Shown: positions 1 through 5,939, counted from the stretch's first letter. The stretch: 6,176 nucleotides of DNA from Methanoregula sp. (GCA_026394635.1 JAPKXV010000264.1:1-6176), one strand, 5' to 3'. The notes: a model not told the origin generated them from the sequence alone. Numbers and translations: made by a program.

Positions 1-137
1 ATAACTGCATCAGAAGGCTCCGCGTGTGACTCATTCAATATGGCATGCAGTCAATATTTTAATTTATGGACAGTGTCGAATATAATCAGCATGGTGCGAA
101 GATATCGTCGGATTGACCACACCCGGTCAAAGATGTG
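1..137. other. Non-coding leader region, no gene seen
   Basis: No reading frame here looks like a real protein. The minus-strand frames that overlap it run antisense into the deacetylase gene and have no family features. The stretch is AT-rich in places (around 54-68), as expected of an archaeal intergenic region, and it leads into the promoter of the gene at 194. I see no RNA gene in it. Confidence 0.5.
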
Positions 138-159
138 ATTTTTAAAACGGAACGTTTTA
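138..159 (+). promoter_or_regulatory. Box A promoter with overlapping palindrome, deacetylase gene
   Basis: An AT-rich TTTTTAAAA stretch at 139-147 fits an archaeal TATA box, about 47-55 bases before the ATG at 194. A 17-bp inverted repeat overlaps it: TAAAACG at 143-149 and CGTTTTA at 153-159 with a GAA spacer. A dyad on top of the TATA box is where an archaeal repressor could block TBP binding. The box assignment rests on composition and position; the operator role is inference. Confidence 0.4.
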
Positions 160-193
160 TTAGCACCCGGTGATATGGACTGTTTGAACGACC

Positions 194-1177
194 ATGCGCT
201 GCTCTGCGATTACGGGAACGCAGTTTTCTGCCCACGACCTTGCCGGGCATCCCGAATCCAACACCCGGCTGATAACTGCCTGCAGCGGGCTGGACCCCCG
301 GTGTCCGGTATATCCACCACAGGCATGTTCGATCGAGGACCTCAAACGCGTCCACTCTCCTTCGTATATCACGATGCTGCAGGAACTGTGTTCAGGTACA
401 ACGACAGCAAAATTCCTTGATCCAGATACCTACATCACCCGACATTCATTTGAGGTTGCAACCCTCGCAGCCGGGAGTGCAATTGCCGCAGTCGACCGGT
501 CCCTTTCAGGAGAGCACTGTTTTGCGCTGGTGCGGCCCCCGGGCCATCATGCAGAATATAACCATGCAATGGGGTTCTGTCTGCTCAACAATGTCGCAGT
601 TGCTGCTGCGCGTGCGTTAGAAAAAACTGATCGCATCGCAATTATCGATTGGGACTATCACCATGGCAACGGCACCCAGCACGCATTCGCTTCCAGCAAC
701 CGGGTGCTGTACTGTTCTGTCCACCAGGGGGATGCGTTCCCCTATACCGGGCATCTTTCAGAGACCGGAAGCGGAAAGGGCGCCGGGTTTACCATCAATG
801 CTCCGCTCAATGCCGGTGCAACCATCGCCGACTATGCGTATGTTTTTTCCGAGGTTTTTGTTCCGGCGCTCATGCGGTTTAATCCGGATGCGATCATTGT
901 TTCCGCCGGTCAGGACATCCTCTTTGATGATCCGCTTGGCATGATGGAAGTCCAGCCCCATGATTTTGAAATCCTGACCCGGATGCTGGCGGTGTCCACC
1001 GGCATCCCGCTTGCCCTTGTGCTTGAAGGCGGATATGGTCCGTCCCATGGAAAAGCAGTTTCCCATATCTTTGCGGGGTTGAGGTCTGAACGCGACCCGG
1101 AAAACGAGATCCGGGAACCGCAAAGCAGTACGCGGGAGACGGTTTCATCTCTTAAAAAGATCCACCGGATTGGATGA
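194..1177 (+). CDS. Histone deacetylase family (arginase/deacetylase fold) zinc hydrolase
   Basis: A 327-residue zinc-dependent amidohydrolase of the HDAC/acetoin-utilisation/acetylpolyamine amidohydrolase superfamily, which removes acyl groups from lysine or polyamine amines. Family landmarks appear in order: GHPES near residues 18-22, RPPGHHA at 114-120 with the catalytic His pair 118/119, GFCLLNN at 127-133, IDWDYHHGNGTQ at 151-162 with zinc ligands Asp154 and His156, SAGQD at 237-241 with zinc ligand Asp241, DDPLG at 245-249, and LEGGYG at 277-282 with the transition-state Tyr281. All catalytic residues are present, so the enzyme should be active. It has no signal peptide or membrane segment and is likely cytoplasmic. 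A stop three codons upstream fixes ATG 194 as the first possible start; the Shine-Dalgarno site is weak (GGTGAT at 169-174 is too far away). The substrate cannot be told from sequence: a chromatin protein, another acetylated protein or a small acetylated amine are all possible. It converges with the gene ending at 1203. Confidence 0.93.
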   Translation: MRCSAITGTQFSAHDLAGHPESNTRLITACSGLDPRCPVYPPQACSIEDLKRVHSPSYITMLQELCSGTTTAKFLDPDTYITRHSFEVATLAAGSAIAAVDRSLSGEHCFALVRPPGHHAEYNHAMGFCLLNNVAVAAARALEKTDRIAIIDWDYHHGNGTQHAFASSNRVLYCSVHQGDAFPYTGHLSETGSGKGAGFTINAPLNAGATIADYAYVFSEVFVPALMRFNPDAIIVSAGQDILFDDPLGMMEVQPHDFEILTRMLAVSTGIPLALVLEGGYGPSHGKAVSHIFAGLRSERDPENEIREPQSSTRETVSSLKKIHRIG

Positions 1178-1202
1178 AAGCCCACTTCAGTGGATAAGAG
1201 AT

Positions 1203-1694
1203 TCAGGGAGACGGAAGAACTTCGATCTCCATTTTGCTGATCCTTGAGTAGATATTTTTCGTCTGCACAATCGGCCAGAGCTCATAGAGGAGTACCGTGA
1301 CCGGCTCCCACATCGCGGCCCATCCGATGATCAGGAGTGCGTCTGCGAACAGCTGGGCGAAAAACTGGTCGTTGATATGCGACACCATCTGCCTCCCGAT
1401 GAGGGCAACCGCAAGGAACGAAAGCCCGATCACGAGGCTGATCCTCCCGTGTTTGAAATGCTGGCGGAATTTCCGGTCGGCTACAAGCATCTTGTACTCA
1501 AAATGGTTCTGGATTGCCTGCCCGAGCGATCGGCCCCTGTCGCTGTTTGCAAGATCTGAAGGCAGGTATATGATAATCTTGAACCGGGTCTTTGAAGGAA
1601 AATCCTTGACGGTGTCGATAATGTAGTGCTCAGCAGCAGAATCCAGCTCTTTTTCATGAAACGGGGCCGGATCAAATGAATTAAAGAGCTGCAT
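1203..1694 (-). CDS. Small conserved membrane protein, two predicted helices
   Basis: From the first ATG this gives 163 residues. The soluble N-terminal half (FNSFDPAPFHEKELD at 4-18, then a KIIIYLP strand at 39-45) precedes two hydrophobic helices, about 84-104 and 116-138. The second ends in the motif WEPVTVLLYELWPI (129-142), followed by a short basic-to-acidic tail (SRISKMEIEVLP). It resembles an uncharacterised family of small two-helix proteins whose members, as I recall, also have the DP-PF-E-LD segment; no function is known to me. The start is doubtful. The frame stays open upstream to 1790 and reads like protein (GRILIEIKLTSI directly before the ATG), while the ATG has no Shine-Dalgarno site. 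The real N-terminus is probably upstream at a non-ATG codon such as CTG at 1719-1721, or was lost to a frameshift. It lies downstream of the RDD gene on the same strand and may be co-transcribed with it. Confidence 0.72.
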   Translation of the reverse strand: MQLFNSFDPAPFHEKELDSAAEHYIIDTVKDFPSKTRFKIIIYLPSDLANSDRGRSLGQAIQNHFEYKMLVADRKFRQHFKHGRISLVIGLSFLAVALIGRQMVSHINDQFFAQLFADALLIIGWAAMWEPVTVLLYELWPIVQTKNIYSRISKMEIEVLPSP

Positions 1695-1889
1695 TATCGA
1701 GGTGAGCTTGATCTCGATCAGGATCCGTCCATTAACTTTTTTATAGAGCGATTCAAGATCTGGCAGGATCTCACCACACGGTGATTCTATTCAACGACAG
1801 ACCCCATAAACCTGTCCTCAAGCATTTCGGATACTCTTTTGGCATCTATCTTTTAGGATATGGACGTTATGGTGATGACCCCCAACCAG

Positions 1890-2405
1890 TCACTCCTTGT
1901 CCTTCACGTACACAATGCCATCGGGCTCGCGGTAATCGGTCTTGATGACAAGGGTGTCAGAGATGCGGTTGAAGAGCCGCAGTTTTGTACCCGGCATGCC
2001 GAACCAGCCGATCAGGCAGTCTATCGGGAGGAGGATTGCCTTTCCAAGGCTCTCGAGTGCGGCAGATCCATATTTTATTCTTGTCCCGTCGCGTTTCACG
2101 ACCTTGAGATTCATTACCATCTTCCCGATAGACTGCCCGCAGTACCCCTCACCGATGGCCCAGTAAAAGAAGAAGAACAGGGTCTGGAACCCCACTTCGA
2201 AAGGATTCCAGTTTTTGTAGTCAAGGATTGGGTGTATCGTCCAGATTGGATCCAGTATTCCCCTGACGATATTTAAAAAAAGGACGATCAGGATGACATC
2301 GATCAGCCATGCCCAGAAACGGGTGCTCCACTTTGCAAGGTAGAGGGTCCTGCCGGAGACCCGCGCAAGGTCCCCCGTCCCTGTCGCAGATATTTCATCT
2401 GACAT
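1890..2405 (-). CDS. RDD family integral membrane protein
   Basis: A 171-residue RDD-domain protein; the family is named for conserved Arg and Asp residues in a small multi-helix membrane domain, and its role is mostly unknown (transport has been proposed for some members). Visible features: the first helix with Arg29 and Asp36 in STRFWAWLIDVILIVLF (27-43), a second very aromatic helix at about 70-88 (TLFFFFYWAIGEGY), the typical GQSIGKMVMNLKVV loop at 90-103, a weaker third helix at about 116-135, and the closing FNRISDTLVI at 145-154 with Asp150. The length is normal for a single-domain RDD protein. The chosen ATG is preceded by AAGGGGGGTC (2421-2430), somewhat distant for a Shine-Dalgarno site. 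An alternative ATG at 2414 is out of frame. It is divergent from the flavodoxin remnant and upstream of the small membrane protein. Confidence 0.88.
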   Translation of the reverse strand: MSDEISATGTGDLARVSGRTLYLAKWSTRFWAWLIDVILIVLFLNIVRGILDPIWTIHPILDYKNWNPFEVGFQTLFFFFYWAIGEGYCGQSIGKMVMNLKVVKRDGTRIKYGSAALESLGKAILLPIDCLIGWFGMPGTKLRLFNRISDTLVIKTDYREPDGIVYVKDKE

Positions 2406-2448
2406 GCCAGCATATGTATTGACCCCCCTTGTGAATCAATCTTACTCC

Positions 2449-2459
2449 TATTAAAAAAT
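2449..2459. promoter_or_regulatory. AT-rich box shared by divergent genes
   Basis: TATTAAAAAAT lies in the 118-bp gap between the divergent RDD gene (start 2405, -) and the flavodoxin (start 2524, +). Read either way (ATTTTTTAATA on the minus strand) it resembles an archaeal box A. It lies 44 bases from the RDD start and 65 from the flavodoxin start, leaving room for short leaders. I see no other TATA-like run in the gap. Confidence 0.4.
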
Positions 2460-2523
2460 CCCTGTATCAGAACGATGAAAGGTTTAGGATGAATGACGTT
2501 GAATTCAATCATCAGGAAGATGG

Positions 2524-2978
2524 ATGAAGACGCTCATCTGCTATGCATCGGTGCACCACGGGAACACAAAAAAGATCGCGAAAGCGATGGCAGAAGCGAT
2601 CGGTGCGGAACTGGTTACACCAAATGACGCAAAGACGAAGAATATCGAAGAATATGATCTGATCGGTTTTGGTTCCGGCATCTATTCTGCATAGCACCAC
2701 AAAAGCATCCTCGCTGCCGTGGACGTGCTCCAGAATGTTTCAGGAAAGAAGGCATTTGTCTTCTCCACCGCAGGGTTCCCGGCAGGGAAGTTTATGTTCC
2801 ACCGGGTGCTCAAAAAGAGACTGGCAAAAAAAGGGCTTGTGATTGCCGGGGAGTTTTCCTGCAAAGGGTTTGACACCACAAGATCTTCGGAACGTTCGGC
2901 GGCATGAACAAGGGTCACCCCGATGGCCGCGATCTGGAGCGCGCCAGAGGTTTTGCAAAAAAGATGGCAGAACACTAA
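2524..2978 (+). pseudogene. Flavodoxin, broken by amber stop and one-base deletion
   Basis: Conceptually about 151 residues of a short-chain flavodoxin, an FMN-binding electron carrier. The N-terminus MKTLICYASVHHGNTKKIAK holds the beta1/phosphate-binding loop, followed by YDLIGFGSGIYSA. Codon 57 is TAG (2692-2694) where the next residues HHKSIL continue the family pattern GSGIYxxKHHKSL, so it was probably a Lys codon (AAG). The frame then continues through KKAFVFSTAGFPAGKF. After GFDT the frame breaks near 2877; adding one T after 2877 would restore DTYKIFG, and the shifted frame continues GTFGGMNKGHPDGRDLERAR to FAKKMAEH and a TAA at 2976-2978. A Shine-Dalgarno AGGAAG lies at 2514-2519. Two independent lesions make this a pseudogene, unless both are sequencing errors. 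Pyrrolysine readthrough of the TAG would not cure the frameshift. Confidence 0.88.
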
Positions 2979-2996
2979 TCCGTAAACAAACTGTCC

Positions 2997-3010
2997 TTTT
3001 AACTTTTTAT
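2997..3010 (+). terminator. T-rich archaeal-type terminator after flavodoxin
   Basis: Two T runs (2997-3000 and 3004-3008) occur 18-30 bases after the flavodoxin TAA. Archaeal RNA polymerase terminates on T-rich non-template tracts without needing a hairpin. The assignment rests only on composition and position. Confidence 0.35.
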
Positions 3011-3101
3011 CGCCCCACTTGCGGACATTTCCCGAGGATTCCTGCCGTATATATCCTGTTTCCTTTTATGCTGCACGACACCGGGCACAACAAACTATTT
3101 C

Positions 3102-3113
3102 TTAAAAAAAAAT
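3102..3113 (+). promoter_or_regulatory. Box A promoter of the repeat-protein gene
   Basis: TTAAAAAAAAAT is a strong AT tract in otherwise mixed sequence, ending 40 bases before the ATG at 3154. A transcription start about 25 bases downstream would give a short leader containing the Shine-Dalgarno site at 3138-3143. Confidence 0.45.
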
Positions 3114-3137
3114 AACGTACCACAACCCGTGTGTACG

Positions 3138-3143
3138 GGAGGG
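3138..3143 (+). promoter_or_regulatory. Shine-Dalgarno site fixing the start at 3154
   Basis: GGAGGG with a 10-base spacer to ATG 3154. It is the clearest ribosome binding site in the window and supports this ATG as the true start. Confidence 0.6.
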
Positions 3144-3153
3144 CAGTGTTTCC

Positions 3154-3957
3154 ATGACAGAACCAGTCATTACCGAATATGCGGGAGCACGGGGAGGAAG
3201 GATCACAGGATTCTACCAGTACAGCCGTGACGGGGTCCGTGTTTATGACAGCAACAGGGCGGTAAAAAGACTCTATTTTTTTGATCCTTCATCGGATATG
3301 ATGACGGAACGCGACCCCCTGCGCACAGATAAGATCCTGCGGCGGTTTATGTTCGACCGCAACGGGATGCTCGAAGAGACGTTCTCGTTCGGGCAGTCTC
3401 CGCGGACATTCCGGTACGAGGATGGCGGCCGGCAGATTGTCGTGCGTGAAGGCGGGGATTACGGGGCTGTGGGTAAGACATTCATCTTTGAGAGCACGGG
3501 GATTTCAGAGACTGGGTGGGGGCGCCACGGGGAGATCGAACGGGTATATGTATTCGAGCCCGGCAACGCTGCAATTACTGTACGGAACGGAGGGTGGTAC
3601 GGCGACATAGACCGGACGATCATCTTTGAAGGAATTGGAGCCTCGCTGTTCCGGGAGCCCGAAGCGTTTTTACAGTTCCTGATGTTTACGGAACGGCAGC
3701 ACAACGAAAGGGATGAAATGCCGCAGGCAGCCCGGGCTGATGCCGGCAGGGGCATGCAACCCGCGGCGGGACGCAGCCGGTACGCGTTTACCGGAAAACG
3801 GCACACCACTTCCGGAGAGGAGACAGAAAAAAGCGGGGATGCCCGGACCGATGGTAATACTGAGGGGGAATCCGTTCCGCAGAAGCAGGACAACACCCCC
3901 ATGCAAAAGAGCAGCGATATACCCTTTGAAGAGCGCAGGAAGGGCAGAAAACCTTAA
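3154..3957 (+). CDS. Uncharacterised protein with aromatic beta-type repeats and charged tail
   Basis: A 267-residue protein of no family I recognise. Residues 37-164 contain a short imperfect repeat whose core is basic-x-hydrophobic-x-F/Y-D/E: KRLYFFD (38-44), LRRFMFD (62-68), PRTFRYE (83-89), GKTFIFE (107-113), ERVYVFE (129-135) and DRTIIFE (153-159), spaced 21-24 residues apart. The later units also share a G-rich turn before the core: GGDYGAVG (100-107), WGRHGEIE (122-129) and GGWYGDID (146-153). GFYQYSRDG (19-27) may be a degenerate first unit. The pattern suggests stacked beta hairpins, as in YD/RHS-like or MORN-like repeats, but it matches neither motif exactly. Residues 181-267 are rich in Gly, Arg, Glu, Lys, Ser and Thr and probably disordered. 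There is no signal peptide or membrane helix, so it is likely cytoplasmic. It stands alone, with its own promoter. A binding or scaffold role is only a guess. Confidence 0.85.
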   Translation: MTEPVITEYAGARGGRITGFYQYSRDGVRVYDSNRAVKRLYFFDPSSDMMTERDPLRTDKILRRFMFDRNGMLEETFSFGQSPRTFRYEDGGRQIVVREGGDYGAVGKTFIFESTGISETGWGRHGEIERVYVFEPGNAAITVRNGGWYGDIDRTIIFEGIGASLFREPEAFLQFLMFTERQHNERDEMPQAARADAGRGMQPAAGRSRYAFTGKRHTTSGEETEKSGDARTDGNTEGESVPQKQDNTPMQKSSDIPFEERRKGRKP

Positions 3958-3963
3958 TTTTTA

Positions 3964-4107
3964 GGCTCTGTAAAAATCATCGTTTTTTATAACGTTCTTG
4001 GGGGCTTCGCCCCCGCCACTACGGCAGCCCCCCTTGCGATATCCGTCGAAAACCAGTTTATCAAGGATCTCTGGCAATGATGTGAGATCAGGGATCTCTA
4101 CAGAGCC
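3964..4107. mobile_element. MITE-like element or deleted IS remnant, 144 bp
   Basis: The ends are inverted repeats. GGCTCTGTAAAAATC at 3964-3978 matches the reverse complement of the right end (GGCTCTGTAGAGATC, 4093-4107) at 13 of 15 positions, including a perfect outer 9 bp. The GGCTCTGT tip is of the kind I know from several insertion-sequence families. Inside are a strong GC hairpin (GGGGGC/GCCCCC, 4000-4014) and a subterminal 13-base repeat. The minus-strand frame is open from end to end (EIPDLTSLPEILDKL near the right end, NDDFYRA then stop in the left repeat), as if a transposase gene had been deleted internally, but I cannot identify the family. No clear target-site duplication is visible; only a single A flanks both ends. 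The element lies between the convergent genes ending at 3957 and 4162, a neutral insertion site. Confidence 0.6.
4060..4099. repeat. Subterminal direct repeat inside the small mobile element
   Basis: ATCAAGGATCTCT at 4060-4072 and ATCAGGGATCTCT at 4087-4099 match at 12 of 13 positions with a 27-base period. The second copy runs into the right terminal repeat. Repeated subterminal motifs are often transposase binding sites; that role here is inference. Confidence 0.5.
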
Positions 4108-4161
4108 AGTTGGCCCGCAAACCATCGCCCTGATGAACCCGACAATGAAGAACAAACAAGG

Positions 4162-4347
4162 TTACGGATCGCACCGCAGTTTGCCGGCTTTACCGATATT
4201 CTCCAGTTCGTGCTCATCGATCATGATGGTCACGAGTTCGGGCTCGATCTTCAGCGTGCGGACAAGGATGTCGGTGAACTCTTTGACAATTTTGCGTTTC
4301 TGTTCAACCGACCAGCCTTTTTTCATTTTCACAATTACTACGGGCAT
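4162..4347 (-). CDS. 4-oxalocrotonate tautomerase family protein, DmpI-like
   Basis: A 61-residue member of the tautomerase superfamily, small beta-alpha-beta subunits that use an N-terminal proline as general base in keto-enol tautomerisation. The sequence begins MPVVIVKMKKGW and continues SVEQKRKIVKEF, TIMIDEHELENIG and GKL near the C-terminus, matching the DmpI-type archaeal homologues. After Met removal Pro1 is the catalytic base, which dictates this start; a longer open frame to 4473 would bury the proline and has no family similarity. AAGGTG at 4353-4358 is a well-spaced Shine-Dalgarno site. The arginines at positions 11 and 39 used by classical 4-oxalocrotonate tautomerase are Trp11 and Thr39 here, so the true substrate is probably not oxalocrotonate. 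It lies 95 bp downstream of the pyrophosphatase frame on the same strand, with its own possible promoter. Confidence 0.88.
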   Translation of the reverse strand: MPVVIVKMKKGWSVEQKRKIVKEFTDILVRTLKIEPELVTIMIDEHELENIGKAGKLRCDP

Positions 4348-4352
4348 GATGA

Positions 4353-4392
4353 CACCTTGGTATCTAAAAAAATATGATGGGGGAGTATTTAG
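4353..4392 (-). promoter_or_regulatory. Promoter and Shine-Dalgarno of the tautomerase gene
   Basis: On the minus strand CTAAATAC (4385-4392) is a plausible box A. A start of transcription about 25 bases on, near 4363, would give a leader of roughly 15 bases containing the Shine-Dalgarno AAGGTG (4353-4358), six bases before ATG 4347. This suggests the tautomerase can be transcribed independently of the pyrophosphatase. Confidence 0.4.
4366..4372 (-). terminator. T-run downstream of pyrophosphatase
   Basis: Seven consecutive T on the minus strand, 70 bases after the pyrophosphatase stop. It could end that transcript by the archaeal T-tract mechanism, or simply be spacer DNA in the tautomerase promoter. 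Confidence 0.3.
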
Positions 4393-4442
4393 GGAGTTCG
4401 TGAGGAGGAGGATGTGCAGTCCATAAAAATTTGCGGCATCTT

Positions 4443-5714
4443 TCAGAGCGAACGGAGTTTCTTCCCGAACCATGGGAGGAGGTCATTTTTACGGGACATC
4501 ATGGTCTTAAGCCTGACTGGCTGGTCGCGGAGCCCCAGTCCCGTGAGCAGCTGGCTTTCCGCAGCGGCGAAGAGATCGCTTCCGTTCTCACCAACACTTG
4601 TAAACATCCCGAGGTAGAAGTCTACGCCCTGCTGCACACGGAGACGGGCGAGTTCCAGCCGTATCTCATCGGTATGTGCCTGCGAGAACGAAAAGGAGGG
4701 GACCATCACCTGGGCAATAATCAGGCGCTTTCCAAAAAGTTCATACTTTTTCGTGTCCCGCATGAGGAGTTCTTCTATTGAGGCGCCGGAAAGGTTCATC
4801 CCCTTCTCCAGAAGCGCTGTACCGAATGCGACCGGGTCGAGGCCGGCACTAGGGGCAAGGTATGCAACTGCCTCTTCGTCATCCTGGGTGGTTGTGGACA
4901 TCTTCAGGACAAGCGTGTCAGAGAGAATGCCGGCAAGGAGGATGCCTGCAATTGCGGCTCCGGGAGTGATACCCGCTTCACGGTATTTCTTGGCGATGAT
5001 GGTAGAGGTGGAGCCGACCGGATCATTTAAAAATTTTACCGGCTTCAGGGTAGAAATGGCGCCAAGACGGTGATGGTCGATGATCTCAAGGATCTCAGCT
5101 TCATCGATTCCATCCACCGCCTGTGCAAACTCGTTGTGGTCAAGGAGGATGACCGGTTTATGCACATCGGAAAGCAGCGTTGTCCGTGTCACAATGCCGC
5201 GGAGTGTCCCGTCGTTCTCCACGACACAGGCGGAACGGAACTTGGAGTTGTACACGGTCTGTTTTGCCTGCGTGACGGAGTCTGACAGCGTAAGCCGCGG
5301 GATGTCTGTCTCCATCACCATGCGTGCCGGGAGCGAGAGGTTGATCATAGTGCCGACCGCGAATGCATCGAGATCCGTGGCAAGGAGCGATACTCCCTGT
5401 GCCTTCGCCTCGCGGATCACCCGGGCACCGGCCTGCGCTTTGCCCGCGATGATGAGCGCCTCAATGCCGGAGGTAATCAGCGCGAGCTGCACCGGTTCAT
5501 TGTCACCGGTCACCGCGATGTCTCTTTTTGAGAACTTCTTTCTGGCTATGTCGGGCGCGTCAATCGCGATAATGACCCTGCCCCCGGGTGTTTCATTTCC
5601 CCTCACCACGACCCGGGCAGAGAGGACACGCGCAAGGGTGTCAAGGGGTAGCGGCGTGATGGCAAGCTCGCCGATCTTCAGCTGGTGGACATACGCACGG
5701 GCGAGCCCGTGCAA
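4443..5714 (-). CDS. ppaC: Mn-dependent inorganic pyrophosphatase (family II), C-terminal DRTGG-CBS-DHH part
   Basis: A 423-codon frame carrying most of a CBS-type family II pyrophosphatase, which hydrolyses PPi to phosphate in the cytoplasm using Mn/Co and is controlled by adenine nucleotides bound to CBS domains. Order: HGLARAYVHQ (2-11), the last helix of a first CBS domain; a DRTGG domain at about 20-127; CBS2 at about 128-184; then the rest of the DHH catalytic domain, with LLDHNE (190-195, metal ligand Asp192), EIIDHHRLG (210-218), PVGSTSTIIAKKY (232-244) and GILSDTL (262-268, ligand Asp266). DHHA2 follows, with the substrate-binding SRK at 407-409. The first codon here is TTG right after a stop and is not the gene's real start: the N-terminal His/Asp ligands lie in another frame upstream (5641-5934). 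On its own this product lacks those ligands and should be inactive. Confidence 0.9.
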   Translation of the reverse strand: MHGLARAYVHQLKIGELAITPLPLDTLARVLSARVVVRGNETPGGRVIIAIDAPDIARKKFSKRDIAVTGDNEPVQLALITSGIEALIIAGKAQAGARVIREAKAQGVSLLATDLDAFAVGTMINLSLPARMVMETDIPRLTLSDSVTQAKQTVYNSKFRSACVVENDGTLRGIVTRTTLLSDVHKPVILLDHNEFAQAVDGIDEAEILEIIDHHRLGAISTLKPVKFLNDPVGSTSTIIAKKYREAGITPGAAIAGILLAGILSDTLVLKMSTTTQDDEEAVAYLAPSAGLDPVAFGTALLEKGMNLSGASIEELLMRDTKKYELFGKRLIIAQVMVPSFSFSQAHTDEIRLELARLRVQQGVDFYLGMFTSVGENGSDLFAAAESQLLTGLGLRDQPVRLKTMMSRKNDLLPWFGKKLRSL

Positions 5715-5934
5715 TCTTTAAGTCAGAGACGAGTGGTGCAAGGCTGTCGATCAGGACCGGCGGTTTTATGCCGCATGTCTCGAGCGCAAAGCATGTCTCG
5801 GCATTAAGCTCACCGCAGCGTGCTGCGATGTATCTGTCAGGCTCTGCGTGGTTTTTGAACGCTGCATACCCGATCACGCTCGCGATGCAGTCAGTATCCG
5901 GCTGCCGGTGACCGATAATCAGAACCTTATCCAG
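5641..5934 (-). pseudogene. ppaC: N-terminal fragment of the same pyrophosphatase, frame-disrupted
   Basis: From CTG 5934 the frame reads (M)DKVLIIGHRQPDTDCIAS, with metal ligands His9, Asp13 and Asp15 at exactly the numbering of classical family II enzymes. It then continues RYIAARCGELNAETCFALE and PPVLIDSLAPLVSDLKI (to residue 74), after which family similarity ends. The frame runs on meaninglessly to a stop at 5641. The catalytic continuation resumes in the +1 frame at 5714 with the end of the first CBS domain. About 45-50 residues of CBS1 are therefore missing and the frames do not match, so no complete enzyme can be made by normal translation. The C-terminal frame at 4443-5714 is the other half. 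There is no ATG or GTG before residue 20; CTG fits best because a GGGGGTG Shine-Dalgarno site precedes it by five bases, unless one G was lost from the G5 run (see findings). Confidence 0.82.
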
Positions 5935-5939
5935 GACTA

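Noticed and set aside
175..420. ATG at 175 as an alternative gene start, closer to GGTGAT
   Set aside because: It is in a different frame from the deacetylase motifs and encodes no recognisable protein.
758..1185. Several long minus-strand frames under the deacetylase gene
   Set aside because: They are antisense shadows of a clearly conserved enzyme and contain no recognisable motifs.
1182..1193. CCACTTCAGTGG hairpin between the convergent genes as a terminator
   Set aside because: The stem is only 4-5 bp with a tiny loop and there is no T run on either side.
2692..2694. TAG in the flavodoxin as a pyrrolysine codon
   Set aside because: A separate one-base frameshift downstream still breaks the gene, flavodoxins are not known Pyl proteins, and nothing in the window suggests a pyl system.
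4000..4014. GGGGGC/GCCCCC hairpin as an intrinsic terminator
   Set aside because: No T run follows on either strand, and it lies inside the small mobile element.
4348..4473. 42-residue N-terminal extension of the tautomerase frame
   Set aside because: It would bury the catalytic Pro1, has no family similarity, overlaps the pyrophosphatase 3' end and bypasses the good SD before 4347.
5080..5721. 213-codon plus-strand frame opposite the pyrophosphatase
   Set aside because: Serine- and arginine-rich low-quality translation, entirely antisense to well-conserved DRTGG/CBS/DHH coding sequence.
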